A DNA stretch of 64,000 nt from XYD12-FULL-36-8 sp964391015 (GTDB taxonomy: Bacteria > Bacteroidota > Ignavibacteria > Ignavibacteriales > Ignavibacteriaceae). Positions within the stretch are counted from its first letter, which is position 1. The number at the start of each line of letters is the position of its first letter. Where the stretch lies: assembly GCA_964391015.1 (NCBI GenBank), contig CAYMKU010000001.1, forward strand, positions 62,001-126,000, read 5' to 3'. The notes below the pieces were generated by a model. It was not told the DNA's origin and searched no databases. It worked only from the letters and a program-made list of their open reading frames with translations. The translations under genes were made by a program, and so were the position numbers. This document shows, piece by piece, positions 8,893-17,877 of the stretch.

Positions 8893-9834
8893 ATGCCTAA
8901 TACCCTTTCACTAATCAATAAATTGAAAGCATATGACATAATTGTTATATTTTTTTATCTATTTCTGACCTTCCTCAATCTTATTTTTTACAGTAGAATA
9001 GAGTTATGGCAAACATTTATAGCTTTCAATACTCTTATCTCTGTATCAGTTTTAATCTTGGCATACACCGCCGAGACTTTCCGCAATAAAATTTTACGAA
9101 TACTACATTATCTTTACTTGATTCCGTTAGTTCTCATAACTTTCAAAGAAATTTATTTCCTAATTCGAGCACTTCGCCCAAATGACTATGATTATATTCT
9201 AATTAAAATTGATCGATGGCTTTTGGGAGGAGATCCAACTGTTTTTTTATACAATATTTCTCATCCGATTCTGACTGAACTTCTTCAAATTATTTATGGC
9301 ATGTTTTACTTCCTGCCAATTTTCCTCGGTTTTGCACTACTTAGAAAACGAAAACTTGTTGAAGCTGACTTCGCAATTTTCACTGTTATTTATGGTTTTT
9401 TCCTTTCATATATGGGCTACTTTGCTTTGCCCGCAGTTGGACCAAGATTTACGCTTCATGATTTTCAAAACGAAAATATAGAACTTCCTGGGATAATAGT
9501 TACAAATTTTTTACGCGAAGTAACCAATTCGGTTGAATCAATTCCAAAAGGAACTATGAATCCAGAAAGTTTAGTTCAAAGAGATGTTTTCCCAAGTGGA
9601 CATACGATGATCACGCTTGTTGTAATTTATCTTTCGATAAAACTTAAAAGCCGCGCAAGATATTTCTTGGCACCAATAGGAATCTTACTCATATTTGCAA
9701 CCGTATATTTACGTTACCATTATGTGATTGACCTAATTGGTGGATTGGGTTTTATGCTCTTTTGTGTTTTTACTTCACCTATACTTTTTAATTGGTGGAG
9801 TAAAATAACAGGTAGATTAAGAATCAATCTTTGA
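8893..9834 (+). CDS. PAP2-family membrane phosphatase (inositolphosphotransferase-like)
   Basis: The 313-residue protein has several hydrophobic helices. The PAP2 active-site motifs are spread through it: ALPAVGPRF, then VFPSGHTMI (the conserved PSGH) and YLRYHYVIDLIGG. It belongs with large PAP2 proteins that dephosphorylate isoprenoid or lipid phosphates such as undecaprenyl diphosphate, or transfer inositol phosphate; the substrate cannot be decided. The ATG at 8893 is preferred over the overlapping TTG at 8890. It lies between rsmA and ubiE/menG with short spacings (28 and 15 bases) and is probably in one transcript with them. Confidence 0.85.
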   Translation: MPNTLSLINKLKAYDIIVIFFYLFLTFLNLIFYSRIELWQTFIAFNTLISVSVLILAYTAETFRNKILRILHYLYLIPLVLITFKEIYFLIRALRPNDYDYILIKIDRWLLGGDPTVFLYNISHPILTELLQIIYGMFYFLPIFLGFALLRKRKLVEADFAIFTVIYGFFLSYMGYFALPAVGPRFTLHDFQNENIELPGIIVTNFLREVTNSVESIPKGTMNPESLVQRDVFPSGHTMITLVVIYLSIKLKSRARYFLAPIGILLIFATVYLRYHYVIDLIGGLGFMLFCVFTSPILFNWWSKITGRLRINL

Positions 9835-9849
9835 GATAGTAAGTTACTT

Positions 9850-10533
9850 ATGAATGATAAAAAAAATAACGTTAAAAAAATTTTTGATACTATCGCAATT
9901 AAATATGATTTCTTAAATCACTTGCTTAGCTTAGGAATTGACCAATATTGGCGGAGGAAAGCGCTCAAACTATCTGAGATTAACAATAAAACATTTCTTT
10001 TAGATGTTGCATGTGGTACAGGTGACTTTTCAATAGAAGCATATAAAATGGGAACCAGAAAAATAATTGGAGCAGATTTTTCTCATAATATGCTTCAACT
10101 ATTTTCAAAAAAAAGTGGTTGGATCATCGGGAATACCGTACAAATGGTTGCTGAACAAATGCCTTTCAAAAGCAACTCATTTACAAATATCATAGTCGCA
10201 TTCGGAGTCAGAAATTTTTATGACATTCAAAAAGGTTTTAAATCTTTCTATGATGTGCTTAAAACTAACGGCAGAGCTACAATTTTAGAGTTTCGTCTCC
10301 CTTCAAATTCATTTATAAGAGCCCTGTACAGATTTTATTTTAAAAAAATTCTTCCTCTAGTTGGAGGCATAATTTCTGGAAATAAAAGTGCATATAAATA
10401 TTTACCCGATTCCGTTGAAGAGTTCGATGAGAAAATAGATATTTCAGTTTTTCTAAAATCGGTAGGTTTTAATCGAATTGAATCTCACAACTTGTCTTTA
10501 GGAATCGTGCAGGTTGTAATAGCAACAAAGTGA
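9850..10533 (+). CDS. ubiE: Demethylmenaquinone/ubiquinone methyltransferase
   Basis: This 227-residue class I SAM methyltransferase C-methylates demethylmenaquinol in menaquinone synthesis. Evidence: the N-terminal FDTIAIKYDFLNHLLSLGIDQYWRR signature region, motif I LDVACGTGDFSIEA, and IIVAFGVRNFYDIQKGF with the family NxR motif. The C-terminal GGIISGNKSAYKYLPDSVEEF region is also typical. No other men genes are seen here. The likely function in this lineage is menaquinone synthesis (MenG). Convergent with the lipoprotein gene that ends at 10571. Confidence 0.94.
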   Translation: MNDKKNNVKKIFDTIAIKYDFLNHLLSLGIDQYWRRKALKLSEINNKTFLLDVACGTGDFSIEAYKMGTRKIIGADFSHNMLQLFSKKSGWIIGNTVQMVAEQMPFKSNSFTNIIVAFGVRNFYDIQKGFKSFYDVLKTNGRATILEFRLPSNSFIRALYRFYFKKILPLVGGIISGNKSAYKYLPDSVEEFDEKIDISVFLKSVGFNRIESHNLSLGIVQVVIATK

Positions 10534-10570
10534 GATAACTCGTTTGGAATATTATTCTAGAATTAACTCA

Positions 10571-11362
10571 CTACTTAATACTATAGTCAATCAAGTTTTG
10601 AGTAACAGTACTACTCGTATCACGAAAGTCAACTCCTAAGCCCATAAGAAAATTGATCAGAGCACTGTTCCCTTCACTTTTCACATTACCGATATCTGGT
10701 ACTAACCAACAATCGGCAATATAATTTTTACCCGGTGATGATGAATTCAACCGAAATGTCAATGTGAATTTTACTTTTAATGCAAGCTTATTCACTTGAC
10801 CACTTGATAAATTTATCATGACTTCTTCAGGAGGATCAATTACCGTAGCAGAAACATCAACAATTGTTGTTGCTGCACCAGAGTGATTTATCTTAAATAC
10901 AGTCCAACTTCTATTAATTAAAAGGGGAAAAGAATATGTCAGAAGTTCTTCATCAAAAACTATATATGGCATTTGGGTAATTAATGATGAATCAGTTACT
11001 GAAGCTGCAAAACCGGTAGTATCAACAAAGTAATAAATGCCTGAGAGTGTATCCCTAAAAAATGAAGTGTCCACATTGGGAACAGAAGATATCTGAAGAG
11101 AATCAATCAAAATTTTATAAGGTGTACCTTGAATTGTCGTCTTTCCTTTGTAAAATAAAATTCTTGTACCCGAACTCTGACCAGTCGAATCATTTCTAAT
11201 ATAGGAATACTTATAATTTGTGCCTTCATTCTTAGGATATGAATTTTGTGTAATCTGAATTTCATTCGTTGAAGGAGAGACTATTTTATCCTCACTTTTT
11301 TTGCATCCAGTAAGAATGATTGATGAAACCGCAAACATTATCCACAAAATTTTAGGTCTCAT
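10571..11362 (-). CDS. Putative lipoprotein of unknown function
   Basis: The 263-residue product has a classical lipoprotein signal: positively charged start, hydrophobic core and lipobox LTGC with Cys at about position 20. The mature part is rich in Ser, Thr and beta-strand-like segments, with no domain I recognise. Its start overlaps the end of rdgB by 11 bases, which indicates co-transcription, but the shared function is not evident. It is probably on the periplasmic or outer-membrane surface. Confidence 0.75.
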   Translation of the reverse strand: MRPKILWIMFAVSSIILTGCKKSEDKIVSPSTNEIQITQNSYPKNEGTNYKYSYIRNDSTGQSSGTRILFYKGKTTIQGTPYKILIDSLQISSVPNVDTSFFRDTLSGIYYFVDTTGFAASVTDSSLITQMPYIVFDEELLTYSFPLLINRSWTVFKINHSGAATTIVDVSATVIDPPEEVMINLSSGQVNKLALKVKFTLTFRLNSSSPGKNYIADCWLVPDIGNVKSEGNSALINFLMGLGVDFRDTSSTVTQNLIDYSIK

Positions 11363-11960
11363 GTTTCTCTTCTTTTGTTATCATTTTAAATAATGCCCGA
11401 AACGCTAGGGAGCGATGACTAATCTTATTTTTCTCTCCCAGTTCAAGTTCCGCTGTGGTTTGATTATGCCCATCAGGTAAAAATAGCGGGTCATAGCCAA
11501 ATCCATTTTCCCCTCTTAGCTCGTGAATAATTTGGCCCCCAATTTCTCCTTCTGATTTTAGTAAATTCCTCCCGTCAAAATAAACAGCAGCGCAAACAAA
11601 TTTGGCTTTATGCGGCTGTGGCAAATGCAAAAGTCTTAAAATCAATTTTCTGTTATTCTCTTTATCAGTTGCATTTTCACCAGAGTATCTTGCTGAATAA
11701 ATTCCAGGTTCGCCATTTAACTGTTCAACAACTAAACCGGAGTCATCTGCAATTACAGGAACACCAAATTTTTTATAAACATATTTAGCTTTCTTAATTG
11801 CATTTTCTTCAAACGAGGTACCATCCTCAACTACCTCTTCAACATCATTAAAATCATTCAATGAAAGCAACTCAAATTCTTTTTCACCAAGAATATGTTT
11901 TACTTCTTCAAGCTTACCCAAATTTTTTGTGGCAAAAATGATTTTTTTTACTCCGGTCAT
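11352..11960 (-). CDS. rdgB: Non-canonical purine NTP pyrophosphatase (RdgB/HAM1)
   Basis: The 202-residue enzyme hydrolyses dITP, ITP and XTP to monophosphates, keeping deaminated purines out of nucleic acids. Diagnostic motifs: FATKNLGKLEEVKHIL at the N-terminus, PVIADDSGLVVEQLNGEPGIYSARYSGE, and GENGFGYDPLFLPDG with SHRSLAF near the end. It overlaps the upstream amidohydrolase by 4 bases (ATGA) and the downstream lipoprotein by 11. Placement next to a probable adenosine-derivative deaminase is consistent with purine housekeeping. Confidence 0.96.
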   Translation of the reverse strand: MTGVKKIIFATKNLGKLEEVKHILGEKEFELLSLNDFNDVEEVVEDGTSFEENAIKKAKYVYKKFGVPVIADDSGLVVEQLNGEPGIYSARYSGENATDKENNRKLILRLLHLPQPHKAKFVCAAVYFDGRNLLKSEGEIGGQIIHELRGENGFGYDPLFLPDGHNQTTAELELGEKNKISHRSLAFRALFKMITKEEKHET

Positions 11961-13297
11961 ACTCGCGACAGCAATTTTTTAAGCTGCATACTCGCATCTT
12001 CCAAAAGATTTTGCGAATCATATATTTTAGACTTACCATCTTTAATGACCCACTTTCCATTAACCATTACATGCTCAATATTCTTTCCTGTTTCTGAATA
12101 AATCAATCTTGAATAAACATTTTCATCAGTATGGTGAATGGGATGAGTTGTTCTATCTATATTTAGTAGAACTAAATCAGCTTTTTTCCCGACCTCAATG
12201 CTGCCGATTTCATTTTCTAAATTCAATGCTTTTGCGCCATCTATTGTTGCTAATCTAAAAACAGTTTCAGCGTTCATTGATGTCGCACCATACCTCGGTT
12301 TTTGAATCAATGAAGCAAGACGCATTTCCTGAAACATGCTTAAATTATTATTGCATGGGGCACCATCAGCACCAAGAGAAACCGAAATTCCCTTCTTTAG
12401 AAAAAGAGGAACCGGTGCAAATCCGGATCCTAATTTTAGATTTGATGATGGACAATGTGAAACGCGAACATTCTTTTTCTTAAGCAAATTTATTTCATTG
12501 TCATTCACATGCACACAGTGAGCTAATACGGAATTATTATCTAATAGCTTCAACGAATTAAAATACTCAATGTTGTCCATCCTGAACCTTTTTCTTACGG
12601 TTTTTACTTCATCAATATTTTCAGATGAATGTGTATGAAAGATACTTTCCGGGAAGTCTATCATCATTTCTTTTGTTTCACTCATAAGTTTTGCTGATGA
12701 CGATAATGCAAAGCGTGGAGCAAAACCATATTTAATCCTTCCATTTGCTTCGTTATGAAATGCTTTCGATAGCAAATAAGATTCTTTCAATTCATTTTGT
12801 GTATTAGATTTAAACTTCGGGAATAAATCATTTATATCAATCATACATTTGCCAGCAAACGCTCTTATACCCGATGATATTAACTCATCAAAAATCACTT
12901 CTTGATAACGTAACGTTCCCATGTCAAGTATAGTTGTTGTTCCTCCAAGCATTAGTTCATTGATTCCTAACCTAACAGATGCAGCAAGTGATTTTTTATC
13001 ATGGGCATTTTCATAAGGAAAAATTTTTAACTGAAGCCAATCCAATAACTCCAAATCATCAGCCATACCGCGAAATAATGTTTGGCAAAGGTGCACATGT
13101 GTTTGCACAAATCCGGGAATGAGCGTCAAACCTTCAGCATTAAGAACTTCGCCTTTAAATGATTTAATCTTCTTTTCTGAAAACCTTTCAATTGATTTAA
13201 TCTTATCGTCTTGAATTTCGATACAATAGTTTTTTAAAATTCTTCTTTGTTGATCAACAGCAACTATTCTTTTCGGAATTATTAAAATGTTCGACAT
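11957..13297 (-). CDS. Amidohydrolase, ATZ/TRZ family (MTA/S-adenosylhomocysteine deaminase-like)
   Basis: The 446-residue metal-dependent hydrolase is of the cytosine deaminase/MtaD class. Metal ligands appear in family order: H67 and H69 (QTHVHL), FHTHSSEN, LAHCVHVND, and SLGADGAPCNNN with the catalytic Asp. The RGMADDLELLDWL segment is typical of enzymes that deaminate 5'-methylthioadenosine, S-adenosylhomocysteine or 5'-deoxyadenosine. The exact substrate (including chlorohydrolase-type activity) cannot be fixed from sequence. Its start shares one base with the stop of the AhpD-like gene and its end overlaps rdgB, so the three form a tight operon. Confidence 0.87.
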   Translation of the reverse strand: MSNILIIPKRIVAVDQQRRILKNYCIEIQDDKIKSIERFSEKKIKSFKGEVLNAEGLTLIPGFVQTHVHLCQTLFRGMADDLELLDWLQLKIFPYENAHDKKSLAASVRLGINELMLGGTTTILDMGTLRYQEVIFDELISSGIRAFAGKCMIDINDLFPKFKSNTQNELKESYLLSKAFHNEANGRIKYGFAPRFALSSSAKLMSETKEMMIDFPESIFHTHSSENIDEVKTVRKRFRMDNIEYFNSLKLLDNNSVLAHCVHVNDNEINLLKKKNVRVSHCPSSNLKLGSGFAPVPLFLKKGISVSLGADGAPCNNNLSMFQEMRLASLIQKPRYGATSMNAETVFRLATIDGAKALNLENEIGSIEVGKKADLVLLNIDRTTHPIHHTDENVYSRLIYSETGKNIEHVMVNGKWVIKDGKSKIYDSQNLLEDASMQLKKLLSRV

Positions 13298-13656
13298 TAT
13301 TTCTCAGTTTCCTTCTCTTGATAAATTTCTTCCATTATTTCAAATGCATAGCGAAGGTGAGGAATTACAATTGACCCTCCAACAATCAACGCAATATTAA
13401 AGCTTTCCATCAATTCCTCTCTCGTCGCTCCTTCAGTAATCGAGCGGTCAATGTGATAAAAAATGCAATCATTACATCGCAAAACCATGGAACCAACTAA
13501 TCCCATAAGTTCTTTCATCTTTACTGGTAATGCTCCGTCAATGTATGCTTTATTATCTAACGCAAAGAATTTATTGAAATCTTTGAAACTGGAATTCAAA
13601 ATTTTTTCATTCATGTCTAAACGATATTTACGAGTTTCTGTAGTGTTTTTTTTCAT
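13297..13656 (-). CDS. Carboxymuconolactone decarboxylase/AhpD-like protein
   Basis: The small 119-residue all-helical protein has the redox motif C61-N-D-C64 followed by H68, as in AhpD-type alkylhydroperoxidase-fold proteins. The GATREELMESFNIALIVGGS segment is characteristic of the CMD family. Such proteins are usually thiol peroxidase-like and oligomeric. It is the first gene of the run that continues with the amidohydrolase and rdgB, sharing one base with the former. A direct role in peroxide reduction is possible but not shown. Confidence 0.85.
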   Translation of the reverse strand: MKKNTTETRKYRLDMNEKILNSSFKDFNKFFALDNKAYIDGALPVKMKELMGLVGSMVLRCNDCIFYHIDRSITEGATREELMESFNIALIVGGSIVIPHLRYAFEIMEEIYQEKETEK

Positions 13657-13728
13657 AAAAATTTCTTTACGTTATACTAAATATTAAAATTACGTTGGAA
13701 AGATAATAAAAATTTTGGGTAAGGAACT

Positions 13729-14859
13729 TTATTCCAATCTCTTTTGAAACCGGCGTGAACTCAAAAATAAAATAAGCAAACCCATAAAAAGTAAAACCAC
13801 AATGTCCGTCCATAATTCATAAAACCCAATCCCCTTTAGTATAACCCCACGAATTATGTTTATAAAATAACGAAGAGGGATGACATAGCTAATGTATTGA
13901 ATCATTACAGGCATATTCTCAATTGGAAAAGCAAAACCTGACAGATATACCATCGGCATCAGGATAACAAAAATCGAAATCATCATTGCCTGTTGCTGAG
14001 TTTTGGAAATTGTTGACACGAATAGACCTAATCCTAAAGTAGATAATATGTATAAAAAAGATGAAACAAATAGAAATATCAAACTTCCTCTGACTTCAAT
14101 TGCAAATACGATCCTCATTGCAACTATAACAATAATAACCGCAACAAAGCCAAGTATCATAAATGGTATTAGTTTTCCTAGGATTAATTGATGTGGCTTA
14201 ATTGGAGTAACTATTAATTGTTCAAGTGTACCAATTTCTTTCTCTTTGACTACAGCTAATGAGGTTAATAGTAAAGTTATGATGCTCAGCAACAAACCGA
14301 CAATTCCAGGTACCATAAAATTTCTCGTTTTAAGTGTCGGATTATACCAAACTCTAACTTCCGAGGATATTTGGCCTGATGGAATAATTTTCTTCCCTGT
14401 TTTATCCATTGATTTAAGCACTAAATACTGTGAGTACTTTGAAATTATCTGAACAACATATCCAGAAGCAATTGAGGCAGTATTTCCATCAGATCCATCA
14501 AAAATTGCTTGGAGTTTCACAGTTTCTCTTCTTTCTATTCCCTTTTCAAAATTTTGCGGAATAACTAATGCGAATAAAACTTTCCCTTTATCTAACAGCT
14601 TTGTAACTTCGTCATAATTTTCCGCATGATAATCTATAGAAAAGAATCCAGAGCTTTCAAATCTCTCAATCAGTTTTCTGCTTGATGAAGTTTTGTCTTG
14701 GTCATAGATTAAAGTGTGAACTGAATTGACATCAAGAGTTGCAGCATACCCTAAAAGAATTAGCTGGACAACTGGCGCAACCAAAATAATTCCAAACATC
14801 CGTGGGTCACGTTTGAACTGTAAAAACTCCTTTCGAACAATTCTTAAAATCGTTTTCAT
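13729..14859 (-). CDS. ABC-2 type exporter permease (YbhR/YbhS-like), distal copy
   Basis: The 376-residue protein has one N-terminal membrane helix (GIILVAPVVQLILLGYAATLDV), a periplasmic domain of about 130 residues and five C-terminal helices, the ABC2_membrane_3 layout. The VVKEKEIGTLEQLIVTPIKPHQLILGK coupling segment and YLSGFAFPIENMP are family hallmarks. It is the last gene of the efflux operon, 10 bases after the companion permease, which it resembles closely in layout. The two probably form a heterodimeric pore. Confidence 0.92.
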   Translation of the reverse strand: MKTILRIVRKEFLQFKRDPRMFGIILVAPVVQLILLGYAATLDVNSVHTLIYDQDKTSSSRKLIERFESSGFFSIDYHAENYDEVTKLLDKGKVLFALVIPQNFEKGIERRETVKLQAIFDGSDGNTASIASGYVVQIISKYSQYLVLKSMDKTGKKIIPSGQISSEVRVWYNPTLKTRNFMVPGIVGLLLSIITLLLTSLAVVKEKEIGTLEQLIVTPIKPHQLILGKLIPFMILGFVAVIIVIVAMRIVFAIEVRGSLIFLFVSSFLYILSTLGLGLFVSTISKTQQQAMMISIFVILMPMVYLSGFAFPIENMPVMIQYISYVIPLRYFINIIRGVILKGIGFYELWTDIVVLLFMGLLILFLSSRRFQKRLE

Positions 14860-14869
14860 CTCACTAGAT

Positions 14870-16006
14870 TTAAGTTGTTTTTTCTTTCTTCATAAGAACC
14901 ACGTTTGAAAGTCCAAGCATTATCAATGCAAACAGAATTAAATAGATTACTTGCTGCCAAAATGCTTCCAATCCAACTCCTCTAAGTATTATTGCCCGAA
15001 GAATCACAATAAAAAACTTTGTAGGCGTGATATTCGTAAATATTTGGATTATAAATGGCATACTCTCAATAGGAAAAATAAATCCAGATAAAATTACAGA
15101 TGGCAGCAATGAAGCAAATGTTGCAATAGAAAATGCCACTTGCATCGAGTCAACAACTGACGAAACAAATATTCCGATACTGGTACATGCAAATAGAAAC
15201 ATTAACGTGGTAATAAATAAAAGTAGGATACTTCCTTTAATTTCAATTTCAAATAACAAATATCCTACAATTAATATCATCGCCGCATTTAATAATGCTA
15301 AAAGCAAATATGGAGTTGTTTTGCCGAGTAAAAGTTCTAACGATCTAATTGGAGACACATTAATTTGTTCAATGGTGCCCCGCTCTTTTTCACGAACTAA
15401 TGAAAGCGAGACGCTAATGACAGCAGTTATAACTAAAATCATTGCTATCAATCCAGGAATTAAGAATTTCGTCGTTTTCAATTCTGGATTGTACCAAAAC
15501 AGTGGTTCAAATTTTATTGGAGTATATTGCTTGATACCATAAGTTGCGAGAGTCAGACTCATTTTTTCTGCATTGAATTCCCTCAAAGCGGCATTTACAT
15601 AATTTTGAATGATGACTGCAGTGTTACCATCAACACCATCAATCAAAAATTGAATTTTCGCTTCACGCTTAGCATAAAAATCGGAAGCTAGCTTTTCAGG
15701 AAGAACAATTACGCATTGTGCTATTTTGCTATCCAGAACTTTTTTTATTTCATTCTCGTTCTCGACGTAACCAACTAAAGAGAAATACTCTGTACTCGTT
15801 AGGGATTCAATGAATTCTCTTCCAAAGCTCGATTTATCTCTATCATAAACCGCAATTCTAACATGATGTACATCGAAATTAATTGCATATCCAAAGACAA
15901 TAAGCAGAAACGCTGGAAAGAAAATTAAAATAGAGAGCATTCTAATGTCTCTAAACAAATGTTTAAACTCTTTTTTAGCTATAGCTGATAGTCTATATAA
16001 ATTCAT
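14870..16006 (-). CDS. ABC-2 type exporter permease (YbhR/YbhS-like), proximal copy
   Basis: The 378-residue permease shares the architecture of its neighbour: helix at about residues 20-40, a large periplasmic domain, then five helices with LVREKERGTIEQINVSPIRSLELLLGK and VILSGFIFPIESMP. The ATG at 16006 lies one base beyond the stop of the upstream ATPase and gives the family N-terminus (MNLYRLSAIAKKEFKHLF). A longer open frame to 16045 would overlap the ATPase and is unlikely. It is the probable partner of the permease at 13729. Confidence 0.92.
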   Translation of the reverse strand: MNLYRLSAIAKKEFKHLFRDIRMLSILIFFPAFLLIVFGYAINFDVHHVRIAVYDRDKSSFGREFIESLTSTEYFSLVGYVENENEIKKVLDSKIAQCVIVLPEKLASDFYAKREAKIQFLIDGVDGNTAVIIQNYVNAALREFNAEKMSLTLATYGIKQYTPIKFEPLFWYNPELKTTKFLIPGLIAMILVITAVISVSLSLVREKERGTIEQINVSPIRSLELLLGKTTPYLLLALLNAAMILIVGYLLFEIEIKGSILLLFITTLMFLFACTSIGIFVSSVVDSMQVAFSIATFASLLPSVILSGFIFPIESMPFIIQIFTNITPTKFFIVILRAIILRGVGLEAFWQQVIYLILFALIMLGLSNVVLMKKEKTT

Positions 16007-16007
16007 T

Positions 16008-16937
16008 CTATTTCGGCGAAGTTTCCAAAAGGTGAATAAACACATCTTCTAATGATGGCTGAATTTTATCAATCCTATCAACTTCAATATGTGCATGGTA
16101 AATTAAAAAGTTTTTAACTTGATCAACTCCAGAAAATTTATCATTAACCATAATGTGAATGTGATTTCCAAATATAGACGCTTCACTAACGAAGTAAGCT
16201 CGGCTTAGAATTTCAAAAGCTTGGATTAATTGATCACATGCAATTTCGTATATCTCAGAATTCAAATAATCCGATTTTAATTTTTTTGAACTACCCTCAG
16301 CTATTATTTTTCCAGCATCTATAAGGATGATATTTCCACAGTATTCTGCTTCCTCTAGATAATGAGTCGTAACTAAAATTGTTGTGCCATTAGTCGATAG
16401 GTTATTTATCAAATCCCAGAAAGATCTTCGAGAAATTGGATCAACTCCACTGGTCGGTTCATCAAGAAAAACAATTTTGGGACGATGGATGACAGCTGTA
16501 CCTAACGCAAGCCGCTGTTTAATTCCGCCAGGCAAGGAGCCAGTTAAAAATTTTTCTTTACCTTTCAGGTTAGCAATTTCTAATACCCATTTTTTTCTTA
16601 CAAGCAGTTCGTTTCCATCTAATCCATAAATACCACCAAAAAAATTTATATTTTCCTCAACAGTTAAATCGTTATACAATGAAAAACGCTGAGACATATA
16701 CCCTATATTGTTTTTTACTAAGTCAGGGTGATTTTTAATACTGTAACTGCCAACTAATGCATCACCCGAAGTTGGTTCAAGCAATCCACATAACATTCTA
16801 ATTGTGGTTGATTTGCCAGCGCCATTCGCACCTAAGAATCCAAGCACCTCACCTTCATTCACAACAAAATTGATACTATCAACCGCCGTGAATTTTCCGA
16901 ATCTCTTTGTTAAGTTGTTTACCTCAATGCTTTTCAT
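16008..16937 (-). CDS. ABC exporter ATPase, second of two
   Basis: The 309-residue nucleotide-binding protein has Walker A GANGAGKST, Q-loop GYMSQRFSLY, signature region LTGSLPGGIKQRLALGTA and Walker B IVFLDEPTSGVDP followed by the H-loop TTHYLEEAE. The signature is LPGG rather than LSGG. A C-terminal extension of about 90 residues matches that of the neighbouring ATPase. E. coli YbhF carries two such domains in one chain; here they are two genes separated by 3 bases. It energises the two permeases encoded downstream. Confidence 0.93.
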   Translation of the reverse strand: MKSIEVNNLTKRFGKFTAVDSINFVVNEGEVLGFLGANGAGKSTTIRMLCGLLEPTSGDALVGSYSIKNHPDLVKNNIGYMSQRFSLYNDLTVEENINFFGGIYGLDGNELLVRKKWVLEIANLKGKEKFLTGSLPGGIKQRLALGTAVIHRPKIVFLDEPTSGVDPISRRSFWDLINNLSTNGTTILVTTHYLEEAEYCGNIILIDAGKIIAEGSSKKLKSDYLNSEIYEIACDQLIQAFEILSRAYFVSEASIFGNHIHIMVNDKFSGVDQVKNFLIYHAHIEVDRIDKIQPSLEDVFIHLLETSPK

Positions 16938-16940
16938 TCG

Positions 16941-17870
16941 TTATTTGTCCCTGTTGATTAAATTCATAAATACATTTTCAAGTGAGGGATCTATTATTCG
17001 GTGATTTTCAACAGGAATATTATTTTCTTTTAGTAAAAACAATATGCTACTGGGCTCTTTCGAAAATTTATCAACCATAACATTTATTCGATCGCCAAAA
17101 AGCTGAACTTCAGAACTCGCCTTAGCCCTAACCAATTTATAAGCATCTCTAGCTTTTGAGGTAACAATCTCAATTACCTTTTTGCCAATTGATTCCTTGA
17201 CCGATTGCGGTGAACCAATGCTTATGATTTTTCCTTTGTCGATAAGAGCAATTCGATTGCATCTTTCAGCTTCGTCGAGATAAGGAGTGGACATGAAAAT
17301 TGTTATGCCTTCTTTTTGTAAGTCTGCAAGTATTTTCCAAAAATCTCGGCGAGAAACAGGGTCAACTCCAGTTGTTGGTTCATCTAAAAAAATTATTTGG
17401 GGTTTGTGAATAAGACTACAAGACAACGCAAGTTTTTGTTTCATACCGCCGGACAATTTATCAGCGATACGATTTCTGAAAGACGTTAATCTTGTAAACT
17501 CCAAAAGCTCATTTCTTCTTTCTTCGAATTTCCTAACGTTATGAATCTTAGCAAAAAACTCGATATTCTCATCAATTGAAAGATCACCATACAAACTGAA
17601 CTTCTGAGAAAGATAGCCGATATTGTTTTGAATTTCTTTTTTATTTTTTTTGATGTCTGTACCTAATACCTCAATAACCCCTTCATCAGCAGTGAGAAGC
17701 CCGCACAGACACCTAATTGTTGTAGTTTTCCCGGCTCCATCTGGACCGACAAAACCAAACATCTCCCCTTTTTTAATTTCGAAGAAAACCTCGTCAACCG
17801 CTTGAATACTTTCGAATTTCTTTTTAAGATTTCTTACTGCTATGATATTTTCATTTACTTCGCTATCCAT
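16941..17870 (-). CDS. ABC exporter ATPase, first of two
   Basis: The 309-residue ATPase has Walker A GPDGAGKTT, Q-loop GYLSQKFSLYGDL, a canonical LSGGMKQKLALSC signature, and Walker B IIFLDEPTTGVDP. The position usually occupied by the switch His reads MSTPYLDEAE, so the His is replaced by Pro. The other ATPase keeps TTHYLEEAE. Such asymmetry suggests one degenerate and one consensus catalytic site in the heterodimer. It starts 7 bases after the membrane-fusion gene. Confidence 0.93.
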   Translation of the reverse strand: MDSEVNENIIAVRNLKKKFESIQAVDEVFFEIKKGEMFGFVGPDGAGKTTTIRCLCGLLTADEGVIEVLGTDIKKNKKEIQNNIGYLSQKFSLYGDLSIDENIEFFAKIHNVRKFEERRNELLEFTRLTSFRNRIADKLSGGMKQKLALSCSLIHKPQIIFLDEPTTGVDPVSRRDFWKILADLQKEGITIFMSTPYLDEAERCNRIALIDKGKIISIGSPQSVKESIGKKVIEIVTSKARDAYKLVRAKASSEVQLFGDRINVMVDKFSKEPSSILFLLKENNIPVENHRIIDPSLENVFMNLINRDK

Positions 17871-17877
17871 ACTTTGT

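Noticed and set aside
15027..15542. Plus-strand frame of 171 codons
   Set aside because: It is antisense to a clear ABC-2 permease gene.
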